Origin: Bacteroidia bacterium | GTDB taxonomy: Bacteria; Bacteroidota; Bacteroidia; Flavobacteriales_D; Cryomorphaceae | Length of the DNA stretch: 64,000 nt | Assembly (NCBI GenBank): GCA_030427905.1 | Contig: JAUICL010000005.1 | Location: 124,001 to 188,000, forward strand | Reading direction: 5' to 3' | Part shown: in pieces, positions 39,731 to 48,355 of the stretch | How the letters are laid out: the number at the start of each line of letters is the position of its first letter | How positions within the stretch are numbered: the first letter of the stretch is position 1 | Position numbers and translations under genes: made by a program | Notes under the pieces: generated by a model | The model's database searches: none | The model's input: only the letters and a program-made list of their open reading frames with translations | Told to the model about the DNA's origin: nothing

Positions 39731-40759
39731 ATGAAAAATAACTCTCCTTTTAGTAGGTACTCAACCTTAGGATTCATCTTTCTAGTGGCGGTAGTCATGT
39801 ACGCTTGCGGTGGCTCCCAAAATAGAGAACAATCACAAGATCAAATTCAACCTCCTACCGAGTCCAACGCTAGAGAAGCTGAGCAGCAAGATCGGATACA
39901 AGCAGCTCGAAATGCCCTTTATGATGGTAGTATATTCCGAGATAGAGCGCAGTTCTTGAATAATTTGATAGGCCCTTCGCCTGAAGAAGAAGATGATAAG
40001 GCCTTACTTGCCCCTCTAAGGAGAACTGCCACCATAAACGCTCTTTTAGACTTCATACTCATGTACGAAAACACGACCAATGACCTGGACTACACACCAA
40101 CCAAGGTCAAGTTTAGTAGCCTAGAACCCGTGTTTGATAGGTATTCCAAGCAGGACACCTTTGGTCTTGTTTTCCATTTTGGCTATGACTCTGATGATGA
40201 TGAGCTGGTGTACATATTGAGCAGAGGAAACCTTGTAGAAAGCAACCTAAGTAGCAAAGATGATATCGTTAGTTTCTGCCCTTTCCCAAGTGGTGAAAAC
40301 AATCAAAATTTCGAGCACTACCTACTTTTAAAAACAGGTAGCCCAGCTATTACTCCAATTCGACCAAGCGATTTTACTGATCTCACCGATGACTATGAAA
40401 CACTCATAAAAGTTGATACGGTAATTGACAATACGGACGATTACGTCTTGATTTCTACTTTGCAAAATCACCCCCGAATGGTTTACCATAATCCAAGTGA
40501 TCTTTGGGAACTCTATGAAGCATATAAGCACGAAGATGATTTGGATGATATGTACCTGTATTTAGCGCACGGTTCCCTACACCAATCCGTGGACATTTCC
40601 GCTTCAAGACACACTCCTGTATTTATGTTTGGAACTTCAAGCCAGTTTTATATGCTTCTCGAGAATCCGACGGGTTACCGAGGTGCAGCTCTTGACGCTG
40701 GTCGTCTCTGTCCGCCTCGATGTCCTTCAGCCACCCCTACCACATGCACTAAACAGTAA
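39731..40759 (+). CDS. Lipoprotein of unknown function, first gene of a two-component operon
   Basis: 342 aa from the ATG at 39731, chosen because it gives a lipoprotein signal (MKNNSPFSRYSTLGFIFLVAVVMYAC) with lipobox V-M-Y-A-C followed by GGS; the GTG at 39686 would put 15 polar residues in front. The mature part is acidic and polar, with a Gln/Glu-rich linker (NREQSQDQIQPPTESN) and no recognised domain; the C-terminus contains RLCPPRCPSATPTTC. The next gene follows after three bases, so it is probably co-transcribed with, and may be the sensory partner of, the histidine kinase two genes on. Confidence 0.75.
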   Translation: MKNNSPFSRYSTLGFIFLVAVVMYACGGSQNREQSQDQIQPPTESNAREAEQQDRIQAARNALYDGSIFRDRAQFLNNLIGPSPEEEDDKALLAPLRRTATINALLDFILMYENTTNDLDYTPTKVKFSSLEPVFDRYSKQDTFGLVFHFGYDSDDDELVYILSRGNLVESNLSSKDDIVSFCPFPSGENNQNFEHYLLLKTGSPAITPIRPSDFTDLTDDYETLIKVDTVIDNTDDYVLISTLQNHPRMVYHNPSDLWELYEAYKHEDDLDDMYLYLAHGSLHQSVDISASRHTPVFMFGTSSQFYMLLENPTGYRGAALDAGRLCPPRCPSATPTTCTKQ

Positions 40760-40762
40760 AAT

Positions 40763-41395
40763 TTGAGTTGGATTGAATACTATGGAATCCCTAGCACGAC
40801 CTGTTTGGTTGTGGGAATAGTTTCAATCCTGTTATACAAGAAATTCGGACTAATTGAGCGGCTTATTGCCATTGTAGTTCTTCTGAATGTAAGTGCTGAT
40901 CTTCTAGCCGATTACGTTTCACGGACACATGGCGAAAATGGGCATGTCTATAACGTTCTCGCTCCACTTGAAAGACTACTTAGCTTGTACATCTATCTAC
41001 TCGTAACAACAAATACGAAAACAAAAATGCTCATCAGAGTTTCTATGGTTTTGGTCTTGGGACTGAGTATTGTGGGATACTTCACCCACTCTGGAGTCAC
41101 AGATTTTCATGCCATACCCTACGTAACATCCGGGTTTCTCTTAGCTGTCCTTTCCTATTTTTTTCTGAGAGAAAGGGCCATAGATAGCACTGTAAGCCCC
41201 ATTCTCGTTTTTGCCTTCGGAATGGCCAACTTCATCTACTATACCCTAATGATCTCCGCCATGAGCGCCCTACAACTCGCCCAAGAGCTATCACCAGATC
41301 TCGCTGATAAAATTTACACGGCAAACGACATAGCCTATGCGCTTTGGTCTCTCACAATCTTAATTGGAATGATATGGCAGAGAATCAAGACTTAA
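40763..41395 (+). CDS. Polytopic membrane protein
   Basis: 210 aa, TTG start three bases after the preceding stop. It has six or seven hydrophobic segments (for example TTCLVVGIVSILLY, LIAIVVLLNVSADLL, VSMVLVLGLSIVGYF, YVTSGFLLAVLSYFFL, ILVFAFGMANFIYYTLMI, ALWSLTILIGMIWQ). I do not recognise the family. It overlaps the histidine kinase gene by 22 bases, so it is probably a membrane sensor or accessory component of that two-component system. Confidence 0.75.
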   Translation: MSWIEYYGIPSTTCLVVGIVSILLYKKFGLIERLIAIVVLLNVSADLLADYVSRTHGENGHVYNVLAPLERLLSLYIYLLVTTNTKTKMLIRVSMVLVLGLSIVGYFTHSGVTDFHAIPYVTSGFLLAVLSYFFLRERAIDSTVSPILVFAFGMANFIYYTLMISAMSALQLAQELSPDLADKIYTANDIAYALWSLTILIGMIWQRIKT

Positions 41396-42180
41396 TACTC
41401 TTTACGGTTATCGCTTCTTCGGCCGTGGTTCTCCTTTTGGTGGCGGTTGTTTTCGACATACTACTCTTGTCGCGAAAGCGCAAAATCATCTCAAACCAAG
41501 AGATTGAACTCCGCGAAAAGAAAATAGACGAGCTGATCCGCAAACAAGAAGTCGATAGCGTCAACGCCCTGCTCAAGGGCCAAAATGCTGAACGGAGACG
41601 GATCTCCCAGGAGCTTCACGACCGACTAGGCAGCATCCTGTACTCCGCCAAGCTCCACAACCAAAGCATCGAAAAAAAGCTGAAGGAAATAGCTCAGGAA
41701 CAAAAGGAAGGCTTTACCCGTTTGACTGGCATTCTCGACGAAGCCGTTGAAGAAGTCCGAAAGATCTCACACGATCTCTACGAAGGTTCACTTGCCAAAT
41801 TTGGCTATGCCGTAGCTCTAAAACAACTTATTTCAGCATTGGAAGAAGCTAATGGCACCAAAATTACTTTCACTCACGATCGCGAATTGGACGAAACCAA
41901 CGAGACCATCCAGTTTGAGCTATACGCCATCACCCAGGAAATGCTGAGCAATACCCTCAAGCACGCTGGTGCTTCCAAAGTGGAAATAGCCATCCGGGTA
42001 GAAGACAAAATCGACTACTCCTATCGCGACAATGGCGCGGGGTTTAATCCCGATGAAGTAAATTCAGGGATTGGATTGGAAAACATCCGCGACCGAGCCG
42101 TGAAACTCAATGCAGAACTAACCATCGAAAGCGCCCCTAACCAAGGCGTATTCTACCACCTCGAAATACCAAAATCATGA
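41374..42180 (+). CDS. NarL-type sensor histidine kinase (HisKA_3)
   Basis: 268 aa from the ATG at 41374. One N-terminal transmembrane segment (residues ~7-33) with almost no periplasmic part, a coiled coil (~40-70), the HisKA_3 H-box AERRRISQELHDRLG (phospho-acceptor H82), the N-box QEMLSNTLKHAG (N193), RDNGAGFNPDEV and SGIGLENIRDR. With no external sensing domain, it probably receives its signal from the co-encoded membrane protein and lipoprotein. Its stop overlaps the response-regulator start as ATGA. Confidence 0.92.
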   Translation: MAENQDLILFTVIASSAVVLLLVAVVFDILLLSRKRKIISNQEIELREKKIDELIRKQEVDSVNALLKGQNAERRRISQELHDRLGSILYSAKLHNQSIEKKLKEIAQEQKEGFTRLTGILDEAVEEVRKISHDLYEGSLAKFGYAVALKQLISALEEANGTKITFTHDRELDETNETIQFELYAITQEMLSNTLKHAGASKVEIAIRVEDKIDYSYRDNGAGFNPDEVNSGIGLENIRDRAVKLNAELTIESAPNQGVFYHLEIPKS

Positions 42181-42821
42181 AGGTCAAGGTCAACATAGTA
42201 GACGATCATAAGATAGTAGCCGATGGCTTGCGGATGATCCTTTCGGAAGAAGACAAAATCGAAATCCAGGATATCGCCCACACTGGCGAAGTGGCCCTGG
42301 CTCAGCTTGTCGATCGTCAGCCCGACATCGTGCTTATGGACTATAGCCTCAACGGTGGCAATGGAAGTCTCAACGGCCTCCAAACAGCCGAAAAGATCAT
42401 TGATGCCTACCCAAACACGAAAGTCATGATGCTCACCATGCATCAATCGGCCGACTATATCGTGCCCTGCGTCTCAGCCGGAGTGCACGGCTATATGCTC
42501 AAGAGCGAGCGCAATTCCGATATTGGAGCTGCCATTCTCCACCTCTACCAACACGGCCAGTACTTCAGCCCTGAAGTAGCCAAAGACCTGGCCTTCAGCA
42601 TCCGGAGGCAAAACGCAGAAAAAGTCCTTATCTCAGAACGTGAGCAGGAAGTCTTGGAAGCCCTATTCAAAGGAGCCAACACCAAGGAAATCGCCGAAGC
42701 ACTCTTTATCTCCCACCACACCGTAGAAACCCACCGCAAAAACCTGATCCAAAAATTCGGCGCCAAGAACAGTGTGCATCTGATCTATTTGGCGCTGCAG
42801 GAGGGGGTCATCTCGGTTTAA
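42177..42821 (+). CDS. NarL/FixJ-family response regulator
   Basis: 214 aa. Receiver domain with the acidic pair D9-D10 (IVDDHKIV), phospho-acceptor D55 (IVLMDYSL), MLTMH and GYMLKSE (the conserved Lys). The C-terminal LuxR-type HTH is ISEREQEVLEALFKGANTKE followed by IAEALFISHHTVETHRKNLI. It is the cognate partner of the kinase directly upstream, with which it overlaps by 4 bases. Its targets are unknown. Confidence 0.94.
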   Translation: MKVKVNIVDDHKIVADGLRMILSEEDKIEIQDIAHTGEVALAQLVDRQPDIVLMDYSLNGGNGSLNGLQTAEKIIDAYPNTKVMMLTMHQSADYIVPCVSAGVHGYMLKSERNSDIGAAILHLYQHGQYFSPEVAKDLAFSIRRQNAEKVLISEREQEVLEALFKGANTKEIAEALFISHHTVETHRKNLIQKFGAKNSVHLIYLALQEGVISV

Positions 42822-42949
42822 CTGAACCCAATTGAATTCGCTCGTAAAAAACTGAATATCACTGAATTTGGCTACTCAAAATAGCCAACAAGAGTAATCT
42901 ATCTCCACATATCAAATAGTTGTTTTGCTTAGAACCAACAATCAAAGAA

Positions 42950-44956
42950 ATGAAGGCAAATCAACACCAAAAACAGATCAAAGTTTCTGTATCAATCTCG
43001 ATTCTCATAATGACACTTTTTACCGGAAGTGTTTTAGGGCAGAAATCTGAAGATGCAAAGGAAAGAAGGGAAGAATACAAAAAGGAAAGGCAGCTCCAAA
43101 GGATAGATGATAAGCACAAAAAAAAGGTGAACAAGAGATATATGCGCAAAACTGCGCGACAATATTCACGGAGAGTTTGGGAGCTCACATACGATGCAGA
43201 ATCGAGAGAACTTGTGAGCTCTGAGTTGATATTATCCGACTCAAGAGTGGATAGCGTGAATAATGACACCATTCAATTTCCGCCAAGTGAAGTTCATGAA
43301 TATGATGGGGTAAAAGTAAAGTTTACTAACTTAAACCCATTCATGTACCGCACCAAACTTATTGAAGTTCAGTCGGATAGAATAAACTCAGAAGAACTGA
43401 GTTCTTATGAATACCAAGTTGGTGCTGCATACTCAGTTAAACCTATTACCCAGCTAAAAATTGTAAAGCCTACAATCCCATCTCCTGATGCGACTTACGC
43501 ACAAACACTTACATCGATTGACTCTCTATCAACGCGCTTAGTGCAAAACAAAGGAACCTTCAACAAATTATTGAGTGGTGATTCACTCTATGTGACTGAA
43601 CAACTATTCAAAATCTTTGAGAAGAATGATGTACCAGCAGATTCTTCAGCCATAAAAAATTCTATTCTTGATGATTCGGTTCCAAGCTCACTTCCGAATG
43701 GCTCTGAACCAACAAAAATTTTCCCATATCTCTCAGAACCAACTCGAAGGTTATTAGTCGCCTACCTTATTAAACTGGATGATACTATAAAATTGCAAAG
43801 TGAAACGCTCGCCGACTTACAATCAAAATTTAGCACAGCTATGCTTGAGAATATTGACACATCAGAAGTTGGTCAGTCGAAAAGCTTCTCTTCTGCTTCT
43901 TTAAGAGTTTCCTCTGACAAAATGATTGCACTTTTAGAAGAGATCAATAGGTTTATATATTTCCATAATCAGTTCGTCAATGTTTTCAATCTTCCAGAAA
44001 ATAAATACAGCAAAATCAACATAAAGAGAATAGAGCTTCAGAAAACTATTTATCCTGGCCAAAATCTAGAAACCATATTTGAAAGATTCGCTAAAAGCAA
44101 AATGAACTTTCAATCCGAACTAATTGAACTACAGAACACTCTCAGATTCATTCAAAACTCCAAGATTTTTAATGAAAATGATGTCAACTACGACCTTGGA
44201 GCCTACGATCAAGCTTTAAAAGATTTATCTCTGAAAGTATCAGAAATAAATTTTGGAGAAATGATCAAGCGAATTCGGGATTTGAACTCACTTTTAAGTG
44301 AAGAGAATTTCACTTTGACATATCAATCTCTTGACATCACTGAAAATGCTGACTTCAAATCAATCCAAGTAGAATTCGAACAAATCAAAGGAGCAGACGT
44401 TCCAAAAGGAAGGGGCAATTTCAAATTCAATATGGGGTTTATGATTCGAGAGGGCGTGAAAATAGACATTACTCCTACTATCATGTTTGAGTCAGGTTTG
44501 GTTCCTAGCGACTACTACTTTGAGCCCGATCCAAACAATCCCGGCTTTGCACAGGTCATCAAGGAGAAGAATGAACAAAATGCTCTCGGAGCAGGTGTAT
44601 TGCTCAACGTTTATAAAAGAAGCGGTGCCAACTTTAAACTAGGAGGATCTGCAGGTTTTGGAATCAGTCAAAATGTGGAGCCAAGATTCTCCTTAGGCCC
44701 TACATTGATTATCGGAAGAAAGGAAAGAGCAGTAATTAGTGCTGGAGCAATTTTTGGCCAAACAACTCAACCAAAAGCTAGATACCAAACTGACGAGTTG
44801 GTTGAAGTAAATGATGACATTCTCCAGGCTGGTGTACCACTTGAAAATGGTGATATTGGTGTTGGGTACTACATTGGTGTCGGCTTTAATCTCTTTAGTG
44901 CAAAAAATAAAGAGGTTTTCAATAATGGTTATGGAAGATTCTCTCCATACCCTTAA
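42950..44956 (+). CDS. Secreted protein of unknown function, possible outer-membrane protein
   Basis: 668 aa from the ATG at 42950, giving a signal peptide with a long n-region ending near TGSVLGQ. The first ~50 mature residues are extremely basic (KERREEYKKERQLQRIDDKH, KKKVNKRYMRKTARQYSRR). A long helical middle section has coiled-coil character, and the last ~170 residues alternate in a beta-strand-like way (GNFKFNMGFMIREGVKIDIT, FKLGGSAGFGISQNV, GVGYYIGVGFNLF), as in small outer-membrane barrels, although the extreme C-terminus (RFSPYP) is not a classical barrel end. No family recognised. Confidence 0.7.
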   Translation: MKANQHQKQIKVSVSISILIMTLFTGSVLGQKSEDAKERREEYKKERQLQRIDDKHKKKVNKRYMRKTARQYSRRVWELTYDAESRELVSSELILSDSRVDSVNNDTIQFPPSEVHEYDGVKVKFTNLNPFMYRTKLIEVQSDRINSEELSSYEYQVGAAYSVKPITQLKIVKPTIPSPDATYAQTLTSIDSLSTRLVQNKGTFNKLLSGDSLYVTEQLFKIFEKNDVPADSSAIKNSILDDSVPSSLPNGSEPTKIFPYLSEPTRRLLVAYLIKLDDTIKLQSETLADLQSKFSTAMLENIDTSEVGQSKSFSSASLRVSSDKMIALLEEINRFIYFHNQFVNVFNLPENKYSKINIKRIELQKTIYPGQNLETIFERFAKSKMNFQSELIELQNTLRFIQNSKIFNENDVNYDLGAYDQALKDLSLKVSEINFGEMIKRIRDLNSLLSEENFTLTYQSLDITENADFKSIQVEFEQIKGADVPKGRGNFKFNMGFMIREGVKIDITPTIMFESGLVPSDYYFEPDPNNPGFAQVIKEKNEQNALGAGVLLNVYKRSGANFKLGGSAGFGISQNVEPRFSLGPTLIIGRKERAVISAGAIFGQTTQPKARYQTDELVEVNDDILQAGVPLENGDIGVGYYIGVGFNLFSAKNKEVFNNGYGRFSPYP

Positions 44957-45008
44957 GACATTTTATTGCTCGTTCATCTAAGATGATACGGCAGCCGTTA
45001 CTCTATAT

Positions 45009-45037
45009 AGCTCCGACCTTCCCGGTCGGAGCTTTTT
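45009..45037 (+). terminator. Rho-independent terminator
   Basis: AGCTCCGACC (45009-45018) pairs perfectly with GGTCGGAGCT (45024-45033) around TTCCC and is followed by T residues (45033-45037). It terminates the 42950-44956 gene and lies against the end of the convergent gene at 45038. Confidence 0.9.
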
Positions 45038-45817
45038 CTATGGAACATCAAAACGATACTCAAACGGCTGCTTCCGAACGTAGCTACTGTATGAAAGGCT
45101 CAGCACGTTGCCATTAATGGTGTATTCTCCTGGTGGCAAAGAGTCAAACTCAATCTGTCCAAATTCAAAGGTGTTTTTTGCTCTTGCTTTCAAGTCAGTT
45201 GGCTTCCCATCTTTGGTGAAACTCGTGATATCTATTATCCTATTTTCTGTTTGTTGGATAAAATTGTCAGAGAGTGAAATGGTGTGATCAGACTCTTGAG
45301 CCAACTGAACTTCAGAGAATCGCCAACCGCAACCGCCCATATCAGCTATATTAAAGAGAATAATATCATTGCATAAGGTGTTGGAGAAGTTTTTAAACAG
45401 CAATACAGTTGTCTTATCAATTCCTTCATGTTGCTTTAAGAAGGACAAATCATTCTCCGATCGTTGGAAATAATAAGGGTCAGTGACATGACAGATCATA
45501 CTGTCGACAGAAGTTATAAAGACTTCATAAATCCGATCGTAATCTAATTTCTCGCTTTCCAGTACCGAATCGGAGTAAAGCTGGAAGCGCTCATTCAATT
45601 TCCAGGCCTTCAACGACTGGGCGTGTGCATCGCCATACTTCTCCTTGTTCTCGTTGTAGTATGCCCGAAGCTTCATGAAATTATAATCAACGAGATAGGA
45701 ACTAGAAACATTGCAATAATCGATAAGCGACCGATTGTACTTATGAATTGACTCTTGGTGGTTACAGGATACGGTCAATAGCAGAGCCGCTCCAATTGTG
45801 AAGTTGTTTGGTTTCAT
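45038..45817 (-). CDS. Lipoprotein of unknown function
   Basis: 259 aa from the ATG at 45817, which gives MKPNNFTIGAALLLTVSC with lipobox L-T-V-S-C; the ATG 21 bases upstream is less likely. The middle is helical and rich in Tyr and charged residues (KLRAYYNENKEKYGDAHAQSL). The C-terminal ~90 residues look like a small beta-sandwich (EVQLAQESDHTISLSDNFIQ, FDSLPPGEYTINGNVLSLSY). No family recognised. It is a single gene, convergent with the previous one. Confidence 0.7.
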   Translation of the reverse strand: MKPNNFTIGAALLLTVSCNHQESIHKYNRSLIDYCNVSSSYLVDYNFMKLRAYYNENKEKYGDAHAQSLKAWKLNERFQLYSDSVLESEKLDYDRIYEVFITSVDSMICHVTDPYYFQRSENDLSFLKQHEGIDKTTVLLFKNFSNTLCNDIILFNIADMGGCGWRFSEVQLAQESDHTISLSDNFIQQTENRIIDITSFTKDGKPTDLKARAKNTFEFGQIEFDSLPPGEYTINGNVLSLSYSSYVRKQPFEYRFDVP

Positions 45818-46003
45818 GGGTTGCAGGTTTAGAAACACAACGCCGAATTCACCGAGGAAATTGTCACAACGGTCCTTTTCAATAGCATTCTAATCCTGTA
45901 TGTGTAAACAGATGTTTTCCCGCCAGACTTCGATCACAACGATTGGGTTTGAGAAGAAGTGATTGTACATAAAGCATGTGCAAAAGGTGTATCACTCTTA
46001 CCT

Positions 46004-46098
46004 AACCCGCCCGCTCCCTGCTCCCTAAAGGGGCCAGCGCACAAAAACAGACTCTAGTCAATCCGCGCGCTCCCGTAACCCTGAAGGGGCCAGCGCTC
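46004..46098. repeat. Intergenic repeat C, copy 3
   Basis: Same two-module order as 38734-38830: CCCTGCTCCCTAAAGGGGCC, ACAAAAACAGACTCTAGTCA, then ATCCGCGCGCTCCCGTAACC and CTGAAGGGGCCAGCGC. Confidence 0.75.
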
Positions 46099-46179
46099 AG
46101 CAGTTATGGTAGCCATAACGAATGTATCACCCACAAACAATCACCACAAAAGACTCCCACATTGGGAATCGGACAACGG

Positions 46180-46502
46180 CTCCCCGTTTTCCCACCAGTG
46201 CAGCGAAGGCAAATTTTGCAGACGACCGAAGGGAGCGAATGATGCGCAATTGGAATAATTACTTTTTCTGTTATTGCATTTGACCGCATCATGCTGACAT
46301 CAGTAAAGCTGATCGTCAGTGGGATTTGTATCGCGTTTTGGAAGGCCGTTAAATTCTAAAAACGGCCTGGAAAGGCACCTTTGGGAAAACAGGGAATTTT
46401 TGTTCCTTTTGTATCCTTCGGCCGCCATCCGCGTACCGCCGTAGCTATAGCGTAGGAGCAAGGCTTGCCGACGGCGCGGCAAGACAAAAGGGAGATGAAA
46501 AG
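46180..46502. repeat. Structured intergenic repeat B, copy 2
   Basis: Matches 15568-15812 with an extra ~60-base insert. It keeps the hairpin CTGACATCAG/CTGATCGTCAG (46294-46319) and AGGCCGTT (46343-46350)/AACGGCCT (46361-46368), and ends with a TTCCTTTTGT...ACAAAAGG pair around a longer GC-rich insert. Confidence 0.8.
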
Positions 46503-46651
46503 AATACGATTGAAGTCCTTTAGTTGATTTACAAATCAACTGAATCCACAGAATAGACTCATCTCACAAACTACCCTCCTCCCCCAAAAACTTCATTCCA
46601 CAATCCCTTTATCTTCCAAATTCTCTATTTTCGGCTCCAAACAGAAAAACC

Positions 46652-47638
46652 ATGAAAACCATCTTCACTTCCCTCCTAGTCCTTTGCACTACGGCCATTA
46701 TTGCCCAAACCACCTTCACCCCCAACTGGAAGAAAGGCGATATCTACCAGCTGATGATCGAAACCGAAGAAAAGGAGTGGGAAAACGACACCCTCATCGA
46801 AGATGAAGCCTATTACTCCGACCCAATAGTGGAAGTAACGGACGTGTCGGGTGAGACCATGCGCATCAAAGTCACCTTCACCGATGTATTGCTCGAGTCT
46901 TTCTCAGAACTACAGGAAACCCTCGATTACGAACCCGAAGGGCTCGACCTGGAGCTCATCTACGAAGTAAACCTTGCTGATGGCTCCTACGAATTGACCA
47001 ATACCGAATCAGCCACAGAGTTTATGAGCACCTCGATCGAAGAAGTGCGCGAGGGAATGAAGGCCAAAACCGACGACCCCGAGATTCGCGATGAGATCGA
47101 TTCGCTCATCGACATGTTGGCCATGTTTATGATATCCGACGCGATGATCGAAGCTTACTTCAACGAAACCCTAGACTCCCTTCTCGCGATCTACTACAAA
47201 CCACTTAAAACCGGTAAGCCATATGAAGTAGAAGACAGCGGAGAAAACCCCTTCTCCCCAGGCGATAGCCTATCCGCCACAACCATCTACACCCTAACCG
47301 AAAACAAAAACAACCTGGCCAAAATCGAAGTTGAGCGCGTTTTAGACACGGATGCCTACGTAGAAGTGGTAGTGCCCATGATCAAAGCCATGGTTGAAGG
47401 CTTTGGAGCGCTCGACACCACTGCCACACCCGAAGAAATCAAAGAAGCTGCTGATAAGGTGGGAGAAGAACTGGAAGCCATCGACATGGAAGTCACTATG
47501 ATCTCCTATTACGAACTTAACACCAAAACCACCTGGCCTACGTCAATCCGTTCCGAAGGCATCGTGAACATGAGCATGGGCCCCATGGGAAATGGCCGCC
47601 AGACTTCGATTACAAGGATTGGGTTTGAGAAGAAGTAA
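46652..47638 (+). CDS. Secreted acidic protein of unknown function
   Basis: 328 aa. Signal peptide MKTIFTSLLVLCTTAIIAQ. The mature chain is strongly acidic (many Glu/Asp in NDTLIEDEAYYSD, DYEPEGLDLELIYEVN). It shows an alternating strand pattern at the N-terminus (FTPNWKKGDIYQLMIETEEK) and C-terminus (EVTMISYYELNTKTTWPTSI) and a helical middle. The last part (SEGIVNMSM ... TSITRIGFEKK) suggests a beta-rich lipocalin-like barrel, but I cannot name the family. The endonuclease-like gene follows after 24 bases on the same strand. Confidence 0.7.
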   Translation: MKTIFTSLLVLCTTAIIAQTTFTPNWKKGDIYQLMIETEEKEWENDTLIEDEAYYSDPIVEVTDVSGETMRIKVTFTDVLLESFSELQETLDYEPEGLDLELIYEVNLADGSYELTNTESATEFMSTSIEEVREGMKAKTDDPEIRDEIDSLIDMLAMFMISDAMIEAYFNETLDSLLAIYYKPLKTGKPYEVEDSGENPFSPGDSLSATTIYTLTENKNNLAKIEVERVLDTDAYVEVVVPMIKAMVEGFGALDTTATPEEIKEAADKVGEELEAIDMEVTMISYYELNTKTTWPTSIRSEGIVNMSMGPMGNGRQTSITRIGFEKK

Positions 47639-47662
47639 CTATATTTCAACCAAACTATTACT

Positions 47663-48127
47663 ATGAGAGCAGAAAAATACAAATGGGCGAATCTTACTAA
47701 GTTTCAAATTGGCCGCTATGCGGAGTACTTCACCAAGATGGAATTAACGCTCTACGGTTTTGACGTATACACATCAGAAGTGGATGATCATGGGATCGAC
47801 TTCGTTGCGAAGAAGAATGGCCAATATTATGATGTACAAGTAAAGTCCATTCGCAGTGGTGCCACCACCTATGTTTACATGACCAAAAATCATTTTGTTC
47901 TAAGACCAAATTTATGGTTAGCACTGATCATTTTCACTGAAAGCGAACTCCCTTCTCTTTACTTGATCCCAAGCATGAATTGGGCCAACCCAGACTCCTT
48001 ACTTGTTAGTCGGGACTATATTGAAAAAGCGTCTAAACCTGAATGGGGAATAAATCTTTCGAAAAAGAATATGTCTCTACTGGAACCTTATAGGATCGAG
48101 AATATGGCGGACACTCTTTTTAGGTGA
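47663..48127 (+). CDS. PD-(D/E)XK-type restriction-endonuclease-like protein
   Basis: 154 aa. The core reads G-R-Y-A-E-Y-F (residues ~17-23) then SEVDDHGIDFVAKKNGQYYD followed by VQVKS. That is an N-terminal helix with Glu, an Asp in HGIDF and the (D/E)xQVK strand, the pattern of the DUF4365/restriction-endonuclease-like PD-(D/E)XK family. It is likely a small DNA nuclease. It lies at the left edge of the defence island with no methyltransferase beside it. Confidence 0.7.
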   Translation: MRAEKYKWANLTKFQIGRYAEYFTKMELTLYGFDVYTSEVDDHGIDFVAKKNGQYYDVQVKSIRSGATTYVYMTKNHFVLRPNLWLALIIFTESELPSLYLIPSMNWANPDSLLVSRDYIEKASKPEWGINLSKKNMSLLEPYRIENMADTLFR

Positions 48128-48355
48128 AATACAACTGTAAGTTAGATATCCTGTTGTCGCAGTCAGCTTCTAATTGTCATATATTGAAGCTACGAACCCT
48201 TCTATTGTCAACTGCAAATACAGAATACTCAAGAAGCTAGGTAGTTAAGGGAAAAAGTAAAATCGACGGGGCAATTGCCGTAGATACTACCCATGTGGAG
48301 TGCTAGACCAATATAGCTACAAAGCATTACTTACTTCTGAAGCTGCTGCACCCGA

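Larger units (their letters stand above)
45818..46651. other. Repeat-rich gap without genes
   Basis: Holds repeat C copy 3 (46004-46098) and repeat B copy 2 (46180-46502). No credible ORF. The promoter of the 46652 gene should be in the last ~100 bases; no exact TAnnTTTG was seen. Confidence 0.6.
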
